The notes below the pieces were generated by a model. The model saw only the letters and a list, made by a program, of their open reading frames with translations, made no database searches and was not told the DNA's origin. A program made the position numbers and the translations under genes. A stretch of DNA of 64,000 bases from an uncultured bacterium (GTDB lineage Bacteria; Actinomycetota; Coriobacteriia; Coriobacteriales; Atopobiaceae): the NCBI GenBank assembly GCA_905215465.1, contig CAJMPT010000004.1:1-64000 (forward strand), given 5' to 3'. Positions 42,236 through 49,854 of the stretch are shown piece by piece. Within the stretch, counting starts at the first letter, position 1; each line of letters starts with the position of its first letter.

Positions 42236-42263
42236 TTGACAAAGGGACTGTCCCTTTGTCACC
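42236..42263. repeat. Palindromic element, AAAGGGACTGTCCCTTT core
   Basis: Near-perfect inverted repeat (TTGACAAAGGGAC / GTCCCTTTGTCA) in the gap between hydrolase and ACP of operon B. It occupies the same relative position as the palindrome at 25234 in operon A. Confidence 0.85.
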
Positions 42264-42289
42264 AAGACCAAACAAGAAGGAGCATTGAC

Positions 42290-42541
42290 ATGAACGATTT
42301 CCAGGAAGAGGTCGTCGAGATCCTCAAGAACAAGGCCGCCGACATCTTTGGCGTCGACCCCTCCACCCTCTCCGAGGCCACCAGCTTCGTTGACGACCTG
42401 CACTGCAAGTCCGTCAACATCGTGCAGTTTGCCTCCGCCCTCGAGGACGAGTACGAGGTCGAGGTCCCCTACATGCAGCTGAACAAGTGCGCCACCTTCG
42501 CCGACGCCGCCAAGTTCGTGGACGACGCCCTCTCCATGTAG
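42290..42541 (+). CDS. Acyl carrier protein, operon B
   Basis: 83 residues, acidic. The phosphopantetheine serine is Ser41 in VDDLHCKSVNIVQF; LHCKS replaces LGxDS. Helices before (FQEEVVEILKNKAADIFG) and after (FASALEDEYEVEVPYMQL) fit the ACP fold, and the C-terminal helix is AAKFVDDALSM. AAGAAGGAG precedes the ATG. It is followed by a hairpin with a U-rich tract and then by the phosphate acyltransferase and kinase, the same order as in operon A. The two ACPs differ greatly in sequence, so this is not a recent tandem copy. Confidence 0.9.
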   Translation: MNDFQEEVVEILKNKAADIFGVDPSTLSEATSFVDDLHCKSVNIVQFASALEDEYEVEVPYMQLNKCATFADAAKFVDDALSM

Positions 42542-42551
42542 TTGCCCCAGG

Positions 42552-42595
42552 GCCCGCAACCAGGCACTTCTCGCCTGACTGCGGGCTCTCTTTCT
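42552..42595 (+). terminator. Hairpin with U-rich tail between ACP and phosphate acyltransferase (operon B)
   Basis: Stem GCCCGCA / TGCGGGC with a 21-base loop holding CAGGCACTTCTCGCCTG, followed by TCTCTTTCT. It could act as a partial terminator or RNA-stability element, giving more ACP than enzyme mRNA. Confidence 0.6.
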
Positions 42596-42613
42596 ATAGA
42601 AAGGACCCAACAG

Positions 42614-43609
42614 ATGAACCTCATCCAGAAGCTCACCGAGGAGGCCAAGGCCGCCCCCGCCCGCCGCGTGGCCATGCCCGAGTGCGAGGCCGTCAAGACC
42701 CTGCAGGCCGCCCGCCGCGTGCTCGACGACGGCATCGGCACGCCGGTGCTGGTCTCCCCCGCCGACGTCATCTTCGCCACCGCCGAGGAGGCCGGCGTCT
42801 CCCTGGAGGGCATGGAGGTCGTGGGCACCACCGACGCCGACGCCCTCGAGGAGCGCGCCGCCCGCTTCATGGCCGCGGGCCGGCGCATGCTGAGCGACAA
42901 GGGCATCCGCCGCAAGATGAAGATGCCCATGTGGTACGCCATGGTCATGGAGGAGCTCGGCGAGGTCGACTGCACCTTCTGCGGCCACACCAACACCACC
43001 GGCGACGTGCTCATGTGCGCCCAGATGACCATTGGCCTGGCCGAGGGCGTGGACGTGCCCTCCATCCTGGCCCTGGTTGACACCCCGGGCTTCGAGGGCC
43101 CCGAAGGCAGCGTCATCTGCTTCACCGACTGCGGCCTCAACCCCGAACCCAACGCCTCCGAGCTGGCCTCCATTGCCATCAGCGCCGCCGACGGCGTGCG
43201 CTCCATCATGGGCTGGGAGCCGCGCGTGGGCTTCCTGTCCTTCTCCACCGACGGCTCCGGCGCCGGACAGAGCGTCGATCGCGTGGACGAGGCAATCAAA
43301 CTCGTGCACGAGAGGCGCCCCGAGCTGGCCGCCGACGGCGAGTTCCAGCTCGACGCCGCCATCGACCCTGCCGTGGCCGCCAAGAAGGTCGGCCGCGAGT
43401 CCGACGTCGCCGGCCGCGCCAACGTGCTGGTCTTCCCAGACCTCAACGCCGCCAACATCGCCGTGAAGCTCATCCAGCGCTTTGCCAAGGGCGCGGCCTA
43501 CGGCCACACGCTCAACGGCTTCAAGCGCCCCGTGGCCGACTCCAGCCGCGGCGCCACCGTCGAGGAGATCGTGGGCGACATCGCGATGCTCGTCCTCTCC
43601 GCAAGATAG
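42614..43609 (+). CDS. Phosphate acyltransferase (Pta/Ptb family), operon B
   Basis: 331 residues, homologous to the enzyme at 23948. Shared segments: VAMPECEAVKTLQAA, NTTGDVLMCAQMTIGLAEGV, LSFSTDGSGAGQSVD, DGEFQLDAAIDPAVAAKK and NVLVFPDLNAANIAVKLIQ. It makes acyl phosphate from an acyl thioester and phosphate. AAAGGA precedes the ATG at 42614. The gene lies 72 bp after the ACP and 87 bp before the kinase, with a palindrome in the second gap. As in operon A, the neighbouring ACP and butyrate-type kinase suggest a non-acetyl substrate. Confidence 0.9.
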   Translation: MNLIQKLTEEAKAAPARRVAMPECEAVKTLQAARRVLDDGIGTPVLVSPADVIFATAEEAGVSLEGMEVVGTTDADALEERAARFMAAGRRMLSDKGIRRKMKMPMWYAMVMEELGEVDCTFCGHTNTTGDVLMCAQMTIGLAEGVDVPSILALVDTPGFEGPEGSVICFTDCGLNPEPNASELASIAISAADGVRSIMGWEPRVGFLSFSTDGSGAGQSVDRVDEAIKLVHERRPELAADGEFQLDAAIDPAVAAKKVGRESDVAGRANVLVFPDLNAANIAVKLIQRFAKGAAYGHTLNGFKRPVADSSRGATVEEIVGDIAMLVLSAR

Positions 43610-43618
43610 GCCGCGCGG

Positions 43619-43645
43619 TTGACAAAGGGACAGTCCCTTTGTCAA
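43619..43645. repeat. Palindromic element, AAAGGGACAGTCCCTTT core
   Basis: Perfect palindrome apart from the central base (TTGACAAAGGGAC / GTCCCTTTGTCAA), 9 bp after the stop of the phosphate acyltransferase and upstream of the kinase in operon B. TTCTCGCC follows at once (43647-43654). Confidence 0.88.
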
Positions 43646-43696
43646 CTTCTCGCCCGGATTCGGCACGGCACCACGCACTCCATCAGAAAGGAAACC

Positions 43697-44821
43697 ATGG
43701 GATACAAGGTCCTCACGCTCTCCCCCGGCTCCACCTCCACCAAGGTGGCCGTCTTCGACGGCACCGAGGCGCTCTTCCGCCTGAACGTCACCCACCCCGC
43801 AGACGAGCTCGCCCGCTTTGACTCCGCCGCGGACCAGTTTGACTACCGCCGCCAGACAATCCTCGACGCCCTTGCCGAGCAGGGCATCAGGCTCGAGGAC
43901 ATCGACGCCTTCAGCGGCTACTGCGGCGCCATGGGCCCCACCGTGGGCGGCATCTTTGCCATCGACGACACCGTCTGCGAGCACGTCATGAACGCCGGCG
44001 TCAACCACCCCGCCATCCTGGGCGCCCCGCTGCTGCACGCCTTTACCCAGGCCACCGGCAAGCCCGCCTACGCCGTCAACCAGCCCGACACCGACGAGCT
44101 CGCCGACGTGGCACGCATCACCGGCTGGCCCGGCGTCTACCGCAAGAGCCACGTCCACTGCCTCAACCAGAAGGAGTGCGCCATCCGCTGCGCCGCCGAG
44201 CTGGGCATGGGTTACGAGGAGGGTAACTTCATCGTGGCCCACGTGGGCGGTGGCCTCTCCGTGGCCTGCCACGAGCACGGCCGCATGGTGGACACCAACG
44301 ACGTCCTCGAGGGCGCCGGCCCCTTCGCGCCCAACCGCTCCGGCGACGTGCCGGCCAAGCCCGTCGTGAAGATGGCCTTCTCCGAGGGCGCCAGCAAGAA
44401 GCAGATGGACGGCGTCGTGGGCAAGACCGGCGGCCTTCTGGGCCTGCTCGGCACCGATGACGCCCGTAGAATCGTAGAGCGCATCGAGAACGGCGACGAG
44501 TGGGCGGCCACCGTCTACGACGCCATGGCCTACCAGGTTGCCAAGTACGTGGCCGGCTTTGCCGCCGTCGTCCGTGGCAAGGTGGACGGCATCGTGCTGA
44601 CCGGCGGCGTCTCCCACGACCCGCGCTTTGTCTCCTACGTGACCGAGCGCGTGGGCTGGATCGCCCCCGTCAAGGTCTACGCCGGCGACTTCGAGATGGA
44701 CGCGCTCGCCGCTGGCGCCATCCGCGCCCTCGACGGCAAGGAGCAGGTCATGACCTACACGGGCGAGCCCAGCTGGAAGGGCTTTGCCTGCGAGGGCGCC
44801 CTGCCCGACGTGGAGGCGTAG
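43697..44821 (+). CDS. buk: Butyrate kinase-type acyl kinase, operon B
   Basis: 374 residues; VLTLSPGSTSTKVAVFDGTE at the N-terminus, VNQPDTDELADVARITGW, AHVGGGLSVACHEHG and GIVLTGGVSHDPRFV mark a butyrate-type kinase. It yields ATP and free acid from acyl phosphate. AAAGGAAACC precedes the ATG at 43697. It pairs with the phosphate acyltransferase upstream and precedes a carrier that could export the acid or import the substrate. It is clearly homologous to, but diverged from, the kinase at 22815. Confidence 0.92.
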   Translation: MGYKVLTLSPGSTSTKVAVFDGTEALFRLNVTHPADELARFDSAADQFDYRRQTILDALAEQGIRLEDIDAFSGYCGAMGPTVGGIFAIDDTVCEHVMNAGVNHPAILGAPLLHAFTQATGKPAYAVNQPDTDELADVARITGWPGVYRKSHVHCLNQKECAIRCAAELGMGYEEGNFIVAHVGGGLSVACHEHGRMVDTNDVLEGAGPFAPNRSGDVPAKPVVKMAFSEGASKKQMDGVVGKTGGLLGLLGTDDARRIVERIENGDEWAATVYDAMAYQVAKYVAGFAAVVRGKVDGIVLTGGVSHDPRFVSYVTERVGWIAPVKVYAGDFEMDALAAGAIRALDGKEQVMTYTGEPSWKGFACEGALPDVEA

Positions 44822-44903
44822 GCGAGAGGAGCTTCTCGCCAGCGAAAGGTGGCAGAGGGATCGTCCCCCTGTCGCCTTTGTCACGTGACACAAGCGACCC
44901 TGC

Positions 44904-44953
44904 GGGGCCGAGGCCTGATTTGGTGACGTCAAACAGTGCCTCGGCCCCTCTTT
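44904..44953 (+). terminator. Intrinsic terminator after the operon B kinase
   Basis: An 11-base perfect stem (GGGGCCGAGGC / GCCTCGGCCCC) with a 23-base loop, followed by TCTTT. It separates kinase and MFS carrier, so the carrier may have its own promoter or rely on read-through. A degenerate GGGACWGTCCC-type hairpin lies just before it (44845-44881). Confidence 0.75.
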
Positions 44954-45019
44954 GGCACCACACTTGACCTGCAGCGGCACAAGATGCCGTAAAAACCCGC
45001 GCACCACCGGAGGAAACCC

Positions 45020-46312
45020 GTGACCCAAACCCAGACCAAGACCCAGAAGGCAGGCGGCTTCCACTACGCCTACGCCATCGTCGCGGCGTGCATCGCCATG
45101 ACGTGCCTGCCCTGCGCGCTCGTGCTCTCCTGCGCCGGCATCTTCTTCACGCCCGTCTCCAGCTTCTTTGGCGTCCCCAAGGCCACGTTCACGCTGTACT
45201 TCTCCATCGTGAACCTCGCCATGATGGTGACCCTGCCCATCTGGGGCAAGATCATGTCCAAGACCGACCTGCGCGCCTCGCTCTCCGTGGCCGCGGTGCT
45301 GTGCGGCGCCGGCCTTCTGGGCATGAGCGCCTGCCAGGCCATGTGGCAGTTCTACGTCTGCGGCGCCGTCCTGGGCGCCGGCGTGGCCCCCTTCATCTAC
45401 CTGGCCATCCCCACGCTCATCAACGCCTGGTGCGTCAAGCGCGTCGGCTTCTTCGTGGGCCTGTGCATGGCGTTCACCGGCATCGGCGGCGTGATCTTCA
45501 ACCCCGTGGGAACCGCCCTCATCAACTCCGGCGCCGAGGGCTGGCGCACGGCCTACCTGGTCTTTGGCGTCATCGTCCTGGTGGGCACCCTGCCCTTCAC
45601 CCTGCTGGTGGTGCGCAACCACCCCGCCGACAAGGGGCTTTCCCCCTACGGCGCCGAGGAGGCAAAAGCCGCTTCCGCCGAGAAGCCCGGCGAGGCCGCG
45701 GCCGCTCCCGAGGCCGGCATGAGCGCCCCCGAGGCCATGAGGACCCCGGCCTTCTTTGCCCTGGCGGCCTTCTGCGGCGTCATCACGCTCAACCAGACCA
45801 TCTACCAGTTCCTGCCCAGCTACGCGCAGTCCTTTGGCGACTCCCTGCCCGCCGTGGCCGCCGCCTCCGGCGTGGTTGCCAGCGCCGCCATGGCCGGCCA
45901 GGCCGTGGGCAAGGTCCTGTTGGGCGCCATCAACGACAAGTCCGTCCACCTGGGCGTCTTCCTGGGCATCGGCGCCGGCGCCGTGGGCGTGACCGTGATG
46001 TGGCTCGTGCCCGGCGTGTTGCCGCTGCTGCTTGTGGGCGCCTTCCTCTTTGGCGTGGTCTACGCCATGACCACCGTCCAGACCCCGCTTCTGGTGAGGA
46101 CCGTCTTCGGCAGCGCGGACTACGCCAACATCTACTCCCGCGTGAGCATGGTGAGCTCCCTCATGGGCACCGTCGCGGCCGTCTTCTGGGGCTTTGTCTG
46201 CGACTCCGCCGGCGGCTACCCGCTGATGTTCATCCTGGGCTACGCCTGCATGGCCGTCTGCCTGGTGCTGGCGCTCTTCTCGCTGCGCTGGAAGGCGCGC
46301 CAGGAGGCCTAG
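45020..46312 (+). CDS. MFS transporter, oxalate/formate-antiporter-like
   Basis: 430 residues with 12 predicted membrane helices split by an Ala/Glu-rich central loop (EEAKAASAEKPGEAAAAPEA). The sequence pattern (FSIVNLAMMVTLPIWGKIM; FFVGLCMAFTGIGGVIFNPV) recalls the OFA-type carboxylate transporters of the major facilitator superfamily. It is placed at the end of operon B, so the likely cargo is the organic acid used or released by that pathway. GGAGGAAACCC precedes a GTG start. The specificity is not predictable from sequence. Confidence 0.88.
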   Translation: MTQTQTKTQKAGGFHYAYAIVAACIAMTCLPCALVLSCAGIFFTPVSSFFGVPKATFTLYFSIVNLAMMVTLPIWGKIMSKTDLRASLSVAAVLCGAGLLGMSACQAMWQFYVCGAVLGAGVAPFIYLAIPTLINAWCVKRVGFFVGLCMAFTGIGGVIFNPVGTALINSGAEGWRTAYLVFGVIVLVGTLPFTLLVVRNHPADKGLSPYGAEEAKAASAEKPGEAAAAPEAGMSAPEAMRTPAFFALAAFCGVITLNQTIYQFLPSYAQSFGDSLPAVAAASGVVASAAMAGQAVGKVLLGAINDKSVHLGVFLGIGAGAVGVTVMWLVPGVLPLLLVGAFLFGVVYAMTTVQTPLLVRTVFGSADYANIYSRVSMVSSLMGTVAAVFWGFVCDSAGGYPLMFILGYACMAVCLVLALFSLRWKARQEA

Positions 46313-46377
46313 GCGTCCCGCTCCACCAGATCAACCCATCGGGCCAACCCCTCACATGCGGCCCGTCCCTCTCCTCG

Positions 46378-46403
46378 CCCCGGCGCGCCCCCGCACGCCG
46401 GGG
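46378..46403 (+). terminator. Hairpin terminator after the MFS gene
   Basis: Eight-base stem CCCCGGCG / CGCCGGGG with a ten-base loop, followed by CACTCTTGTG. The remaining DNA to 46628 is AT-richer (ATTAACCGTATTAATTTC near 46477) and holds a second hairpin CTGAC/GTCAG with TTCTCGCC in its loop (46533-46557). I see no gene in it. Confidence 0.65.
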
Positions 46404-46628
46404 CACTCTTGTGCGGAGGGGCCGCGCGCGCTGTCGGAGGGGTGCCACTCACCCCCGCCCCAAAGGTACACAATGGATTAACCGTATTAATTTCTTTATG
46501 CCCAGATCTGATATCAATCCCTTTACGACACGCTGACCAGGCACTTCTCGCCAGTCAGGGACCAGACGGTGAGAAATTCCCACGTGAAGCATCAAAGATT
46601 CAATACGGACAAGCTCAGCCGCGCGCCG

Positions 46629-47486
46629 CTAGGCGTTGTGGCGGCCTCCCCTGCGCGGGCGCGCGGGAGGCAGGCCGCGGGTGATGACGGCGCGGAAGTC
46701 GGGCGAGTCCGGGCTCCAGACGCCGTTGGGCACGAGATGGATGGTGCCCTCCCAGCCCGGCACGATGCTGTGGTGCCACTCGTGGCCGCGGTCGTCCTCG
46801 GCAAAGTCGGCGGCTGCGGCAAAGCCCTCCAGGCTGTCCTTGGCAAACGGCACGTCGTGGTGGCCCGTCCAGAAGGCCGTGAAGTCGAGACCCGCCATCT
46901 TGGCGAGCGTCTGCCTCCACGCGTCCAGCGTGAGGCTCTCCGCAAAGCAGAGGCACATCACGGGCGTCACGGCGTCGCCGGAGAGCAGAAGCCCGGCGTC
47001 GCGCAAGAGGTAGCCCACGCTGCCCACCGTGTGGCCGGCAAGCTCCACCACGTCCACCGTGCGGCCGCCCAGGTCCAGTGCGTCGCCCTCCCCCACGTGG
47101 CTCACGCGCGGACGGCCGCCGCGCTCCACGGCGCACTTCTCGCCGCCAGGCACCATGCCCTCCCGGCGGGCCACCTCGGCAAAGAGGCGGGCGCCGCGCT
47201 CGGACTCCTCCCAGGCGGCCTCGGCGTCGTCAGCGGCAGACATCAGAACCTCGCCTGCGCCAAAGGAGCCGCCCACGTGGTCGCAGTGGCGGTGCGTGAG
47301 GGCCACCGTGACCGGCAGGCCGCCGGCAAGCTCCGACGCCTGCGCCACCACGTCGCCAAAGCCGGCCATGGCGTCGACCAGCAGGGCGCGCTCGCGTCCG
47401 GCCACCACGTAGGCGCGGTTCTCGAAGGGGTCGGTCAGCTGACAGATGCCCTCGGCGATGGGTCTTGCGGAGATGAGCTTGGCCAT
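46629..47486 (-). CDS. MBL-fold metallo-hydrolase
   Basis: 285 residues. The metallo-beta-lactamase zinc motif is LTHRHCDHVGG (His65, His67, Asp69, His70). ELAGHTVGSVGY gives the third His ligand, LLLSGDAV the bridging Asp, and WTGHHDVPF a late His. This is a soluble glyoxalase II/lactonase-like hydrolase; the substrate is unknown. The C-terminus is arginine-rich (PPARPRRGG). It converges on the MFS gene and sits alone on the minus strand, upstream of an intergenic region and the membrane protein gene at 47626. Confidence 0.88.
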   Translation of the reverse strand: MAKLISARPIAEGICQLTDPFENRAYVVAGRERALLVDAMAGFGDVVAQASELAGGLPVTVALTHRHCDHVGGSFGAGEVLMSAADDAEAAWEESERGARLFAEVARREGMVPGGEKCAVERGGRPRVSHVGEGDALDLGGRTVDVVELAGHTVGSVGYLLRDAGLLLSGDAVTPVMCLCFAESLTLDAWRQTLAKMAGLDFTAFWTGHHDVPFAKDSLEGFAAAADFAEDDRGHEWHHSIVPGWEGTIHLVPNGVWSPDSPDFRAVITRGLPPARPRRGGRHNA

Positions 47487-47625
47487 GGGTGGTCCTTGTC
47501 CTTTCCAGACGAGAAGGGCCCGCCCGCGGTGCGGACGGACCCTGGGGGCACGTTTCTTAGGCTAGCGCGATTGCCCTGGCGAGGACGATACAAATGGAAG
47601 CCGCATGTCTCGCCTTTGGAGCGCC

Positions 47626-48135
47626 TTAGTGCATCTGGGGCTCGGGGTCCTTGCAGATGGCGCGGGCCCACTTCTCGCACTGGGGAGCCCAGAAGAGGGA
47701 GACCACGTAGCCTACGATCCAGCACTGCAGGATGGAGCTGGCGAAGGCGGCCGGGTAGGCGGCAAGCGGGGCGCCGTTCATGACGCAGGCGTTGACGTAG
47801 GTCAGGATGACGCTGTTGAAGGCAACGTAGATGGTGTTGACCACGACGTTGAGGGCGGCGCCGAACTTGAGGCCGTCGGTGGGCTTGAGGCCGCACTTCA
47901 TGGCAAAGCCGAAGCCGAGCCTCTCGGCGGGGATGAACCAGCCCACGAAGAAGGAAATCACGTAGGACATGCCGATGTTGGCAAGGGACGTGCCCAGAAA
48001 GGCGGGCACGAAGGCCTCGGCCGGGACGCCGGCGCCGGAGACGCCGATGTAGCTCGCGGTGAGCGAGATGGCCACGGCGATGGCGATGTTGGTGAGCAGG
48101 ACCTTCACGAGCTTGGTGGAGTTCTTCATGGGCAT
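47626..48135 (-). CDS. Hypothetical membrane protein, about four helices
   Basis: 169 residues with hydrophobic stretches VLLTNIAIAVAISLTASYI, SLANIGMSYVISFFVGWF, AALNVVVNTIYVAFNSVIL and SILQCWIVGYVVSLFWAP. I do not recognise a family with confidence. The arrangement and the GYVVSL ending resemble the protein at 20225. GGAAGG supports the ATG. In the 285-bp gap upstream lie a perfect 18-bp palindrome (GCCCGGGCGCGCCCGGGC, 48188-48205), the M18-gene terminator and a GGGACTGTCCC palindrome. Confidence 0.7.
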   Translation of the reverse strand: MPMKNSTKLVKVLLTNIAIAVAISLTASYIGVSGAGVPAEAFVPAFLGTSLANIGMSYVISFFVGWFIPAERLGFGFAMKCGLKPTDGLKFGAALNVVVNTIYVAFNSVILTYVNACVMNGAPLAAYPAAFASSILQCWIVGYVVSLFWAPQCEKWARAICKDPEPQMH

Positions 48136-48251
48136 GGTGCGAACCTTCCGTTGGAGAGCGAGCTCTTACACGTACAGCTGGGACCTCGCCCGGGCGCGCC
48201 CGGGCCTGTAACCCTGGGTCTTCTTAACCCATGTGGACATGTTATGGAGAA

Positions 48252-48281
48252 GGGGCCGTCCCCTCCATGGAGGACGGCCCC
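48252..48281 (-). terminator. Intrinsic terminator downstream of the M18 peptidase
   Basis: A ten-base perfect stem (GGGGCCGTCC / GGACGGCCCC) with a CCTCCATGGA loop, followed on the minus strand by TTCTCC. The U-tract is weak. Confidence 0.6.
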
Positions 48282-48388
48282 AAATGGACGCACCAAACGG
48301 ATGGTTGTTTGTACCGTTGCACAGCGGCCGCGGCTACCGGGGTAAGGCCGGGCTTCTCGCCTGCGCAAGGGCCGCGGCGGCGGAACGG

Positions 48389-48415
48389 TTGACAAAGGGA
48401 CTGTCCCTTTGTCAA
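48389..48415. repeat. Palindromic element, AAAGGGACTGTCCCTTT core
   Basis: Perfect palindrome apart from the central base (TTGACAAAGGGAC / GTCCCTTTGTCAA), six bases beyond the 3' end of the M18 peptidase gene. Same family as 42236 and 43619. Confidence 0.88.
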
Positions 48416-48420
48416 CCCTC

Positions 48421-49749
48421 TCACGCCAGGGTGACGGAGTCCGCGCCGGTGATGCGCAGGTCGCGGGCATAGAAGGCCGCGAGAGCCCGAATGCCCAGCT
48501 CCACGTCGCGGGCGCCGGCGGTCTCGAAGCTGGAGTGCATGGCCAGCTGGGGCAGGCCCACGTCCACGCCATGCAGGGACACCTGCGTGTTGGAGAGGTT
48601 GCCCAGGGTGCCGCCGCCGGCCATGTCGCTCCTGTTGGCAAAGGTCTGGAACGGCACTCCGGCGTCCTGGAGCACGGCCACCAGCGCCGCGCGGCTGAAG
48701 GCGTCCGTGCAGTAGTGCTGGTTGGCGGCCTCCTTGATGACGAGGCCGCGGTTGAGCCAGCAGCGGTTTGCCTCGTCGTGCTTCTCGGCGTGGTTGGGGT
48801 GGCAGGCGTGGGCGTTGTCGCAGCTCACAAGCAGGGAGCCAGCAACGGCGCGCAGGTAGTCCTCGGGCGTCCTGCCCAGGGCGGCGTTGGCGCGCGCGAG
48901 GACGTCGTGCAGGAAGGTGGACATGGCGCCCTGCTTGGTGTTGGAGCCCACCTCCTCGTTGTCAAAGCACGCGTAGACGCCGACGTCGTGGGGGTTCTCG
49001 GCAGAGAGGAACGCCTCCAGGGCCACGTAGGCGCAGCCCAGGTCGTCCAGCTTGGGCGCGCTCACAAACTCCGGGGCGCCGGCCGCCCCGCCCCAGGCCA
49101 CGGGCTCCTGGCGGTTGCAGAGGAAGGCGTCGCGGGCCAGCACCTGCCCGGGCTCCACGCCCAGCTCGTCGGCGACCATCTGGTCGAAGGCGCCCTCGCC
49201 GAGGTCTCCCGCCGAGAAGAGCGCGCAGAGGTCAACGGCCCGGTTGAGCTCGGGGTTGCGGCCACCCTCGCGGTTGAGGTGGATGGCCACGCTCGGGATG
49301 ATGGCCACGTCGCGGTCCGTGGCAAACAGGCGGCTCTCCACGCGGTCGCCCTCGCGCACGAGGGCGCGCCCGGCCACGCCGAGCGGGCGGTCGAGCCAGG
49401 TGTGGTCAATCATGCCGCCGTAGGCCTCCACGTCAAGGCGCAGGTACTCGCCGGGGCCGGCCAGCTCGGGCACCGCCTTGACCTTGAAGCAGGGAGAGTC
49501 ACCGTGGGCGGCTGCCAGCTGGAAGTGGTAGGAGTCAAGGTCTGCGCCCACCTTGAGCGCTATGACGCTGGAGTTGTTGCGGCTGGTGTAGTAGCGGCCG
49601 CCCGGCTCCATGCGCCAGGCCTCGCCCTCGGGAAGGTAGGTGAAGCCGGCCTCGTCGAGCCTACGGCTGATGGCGGCGGCGGTGTGGAACATGGAAGGGC
49701 ATGCGCGGACAAAGTCCAAAAGGCCCTGGGCTGCGCTCTGGTCTGTCAT
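48421..49749 (-). CDS. M18-family aminopeptidase (ApeB-like)
   Basis: 442 residues, zinc-dependent aspartyl-type aminopeptidase. Visible metal-site segments are AAAHGDSPCFKVK, CFDNEEVGSNTKQGA and the C-terminal LAMHSSFETAGARD. The domain order is the usual interrupted M18 catalytic domain. It removes N-terminal acidic or neutral residues from peptides in the cytosol, recycling amino acids. The ATG at 49749 has GGAGGCACC before it; the longer frame starts in a poor context. Single gene; its downstream end is bounded by a palindrome and a terminator hairpin. Confidence 0.92.
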   Translation of the reverse strand: MTDQSAAQGLLDFVRACPSMFHTAAAISRRLDEAGFTYLPEGEAWRMEPGGRYYTSRNNSSVIALKVGADLDSYHFQLAAAHGDSPCFKVKAVPELAGPGEYLRLDVEAYGGMIDHTWLDRPLGVAGRALVREGDRVESRLFATDRDVAIIPSVAIHLNREGGRNPELNRAVDLCALFSAGDLGEGAFDQMVADELGVEPGQVLARDAFLCNRQEPVAWGGAAGAPEFVSAPKLDDLGCAYVALEAFLSAENPHDVGVYACFDNEEVGSNTKQGAMSTFLHDVLARANAALGRTPEDYLRAVAGSLLVSCDNAHACHPNHAEKHDEANRCWLNRGLVIKEAANQHYCTDAFSRAALVAVLQDAGVPFQTFANRSDMAGGGTLGNLSNTQVSLHGVDVGLPQLAMHSSFETAGARDVELGIRALAAFYARDLRITGADSVTLA

Positions 49750-49799
49750 GTGGTGCCTCCTTGGCGGTTGGTTTGCACCCGCCAAGCCTAGCACCAAGC

Positions 49800-49823
49800 G
49801 GCGAGAAGGACGCGCTTCTCGCC
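49800..49823 (-). terminator. GGCGAGAA/TTCTCGCC hairpin after the exonuclease gene
   Basis: Stem GGCGAGAAG / CTTCTCGCC with a six-base loop, 32 bp downstream of the exonuclease stop. No U-tract. It is an instance of the recurring octamer in hairpin form. Confidence 0.5.
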
Positions 49824-49854
49824 GAATCGGCCACGGCTGGCACCGGAGCCGGGA

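Noticed and set aside
40178..45949. 1923-codon minus-strand frame opposite operon B
   Set aside because: Antisense to hydrolase, ACP, acyltransferase, kinase and MFS genes. It also crosses palindromes; no domain visible.
46440..46628. Possible tRNA or small RNA in the AT-rich gap
   Set aside because: No cloverleaf arms, anticodon loop or CCA-like end could be built; only short hairpins.
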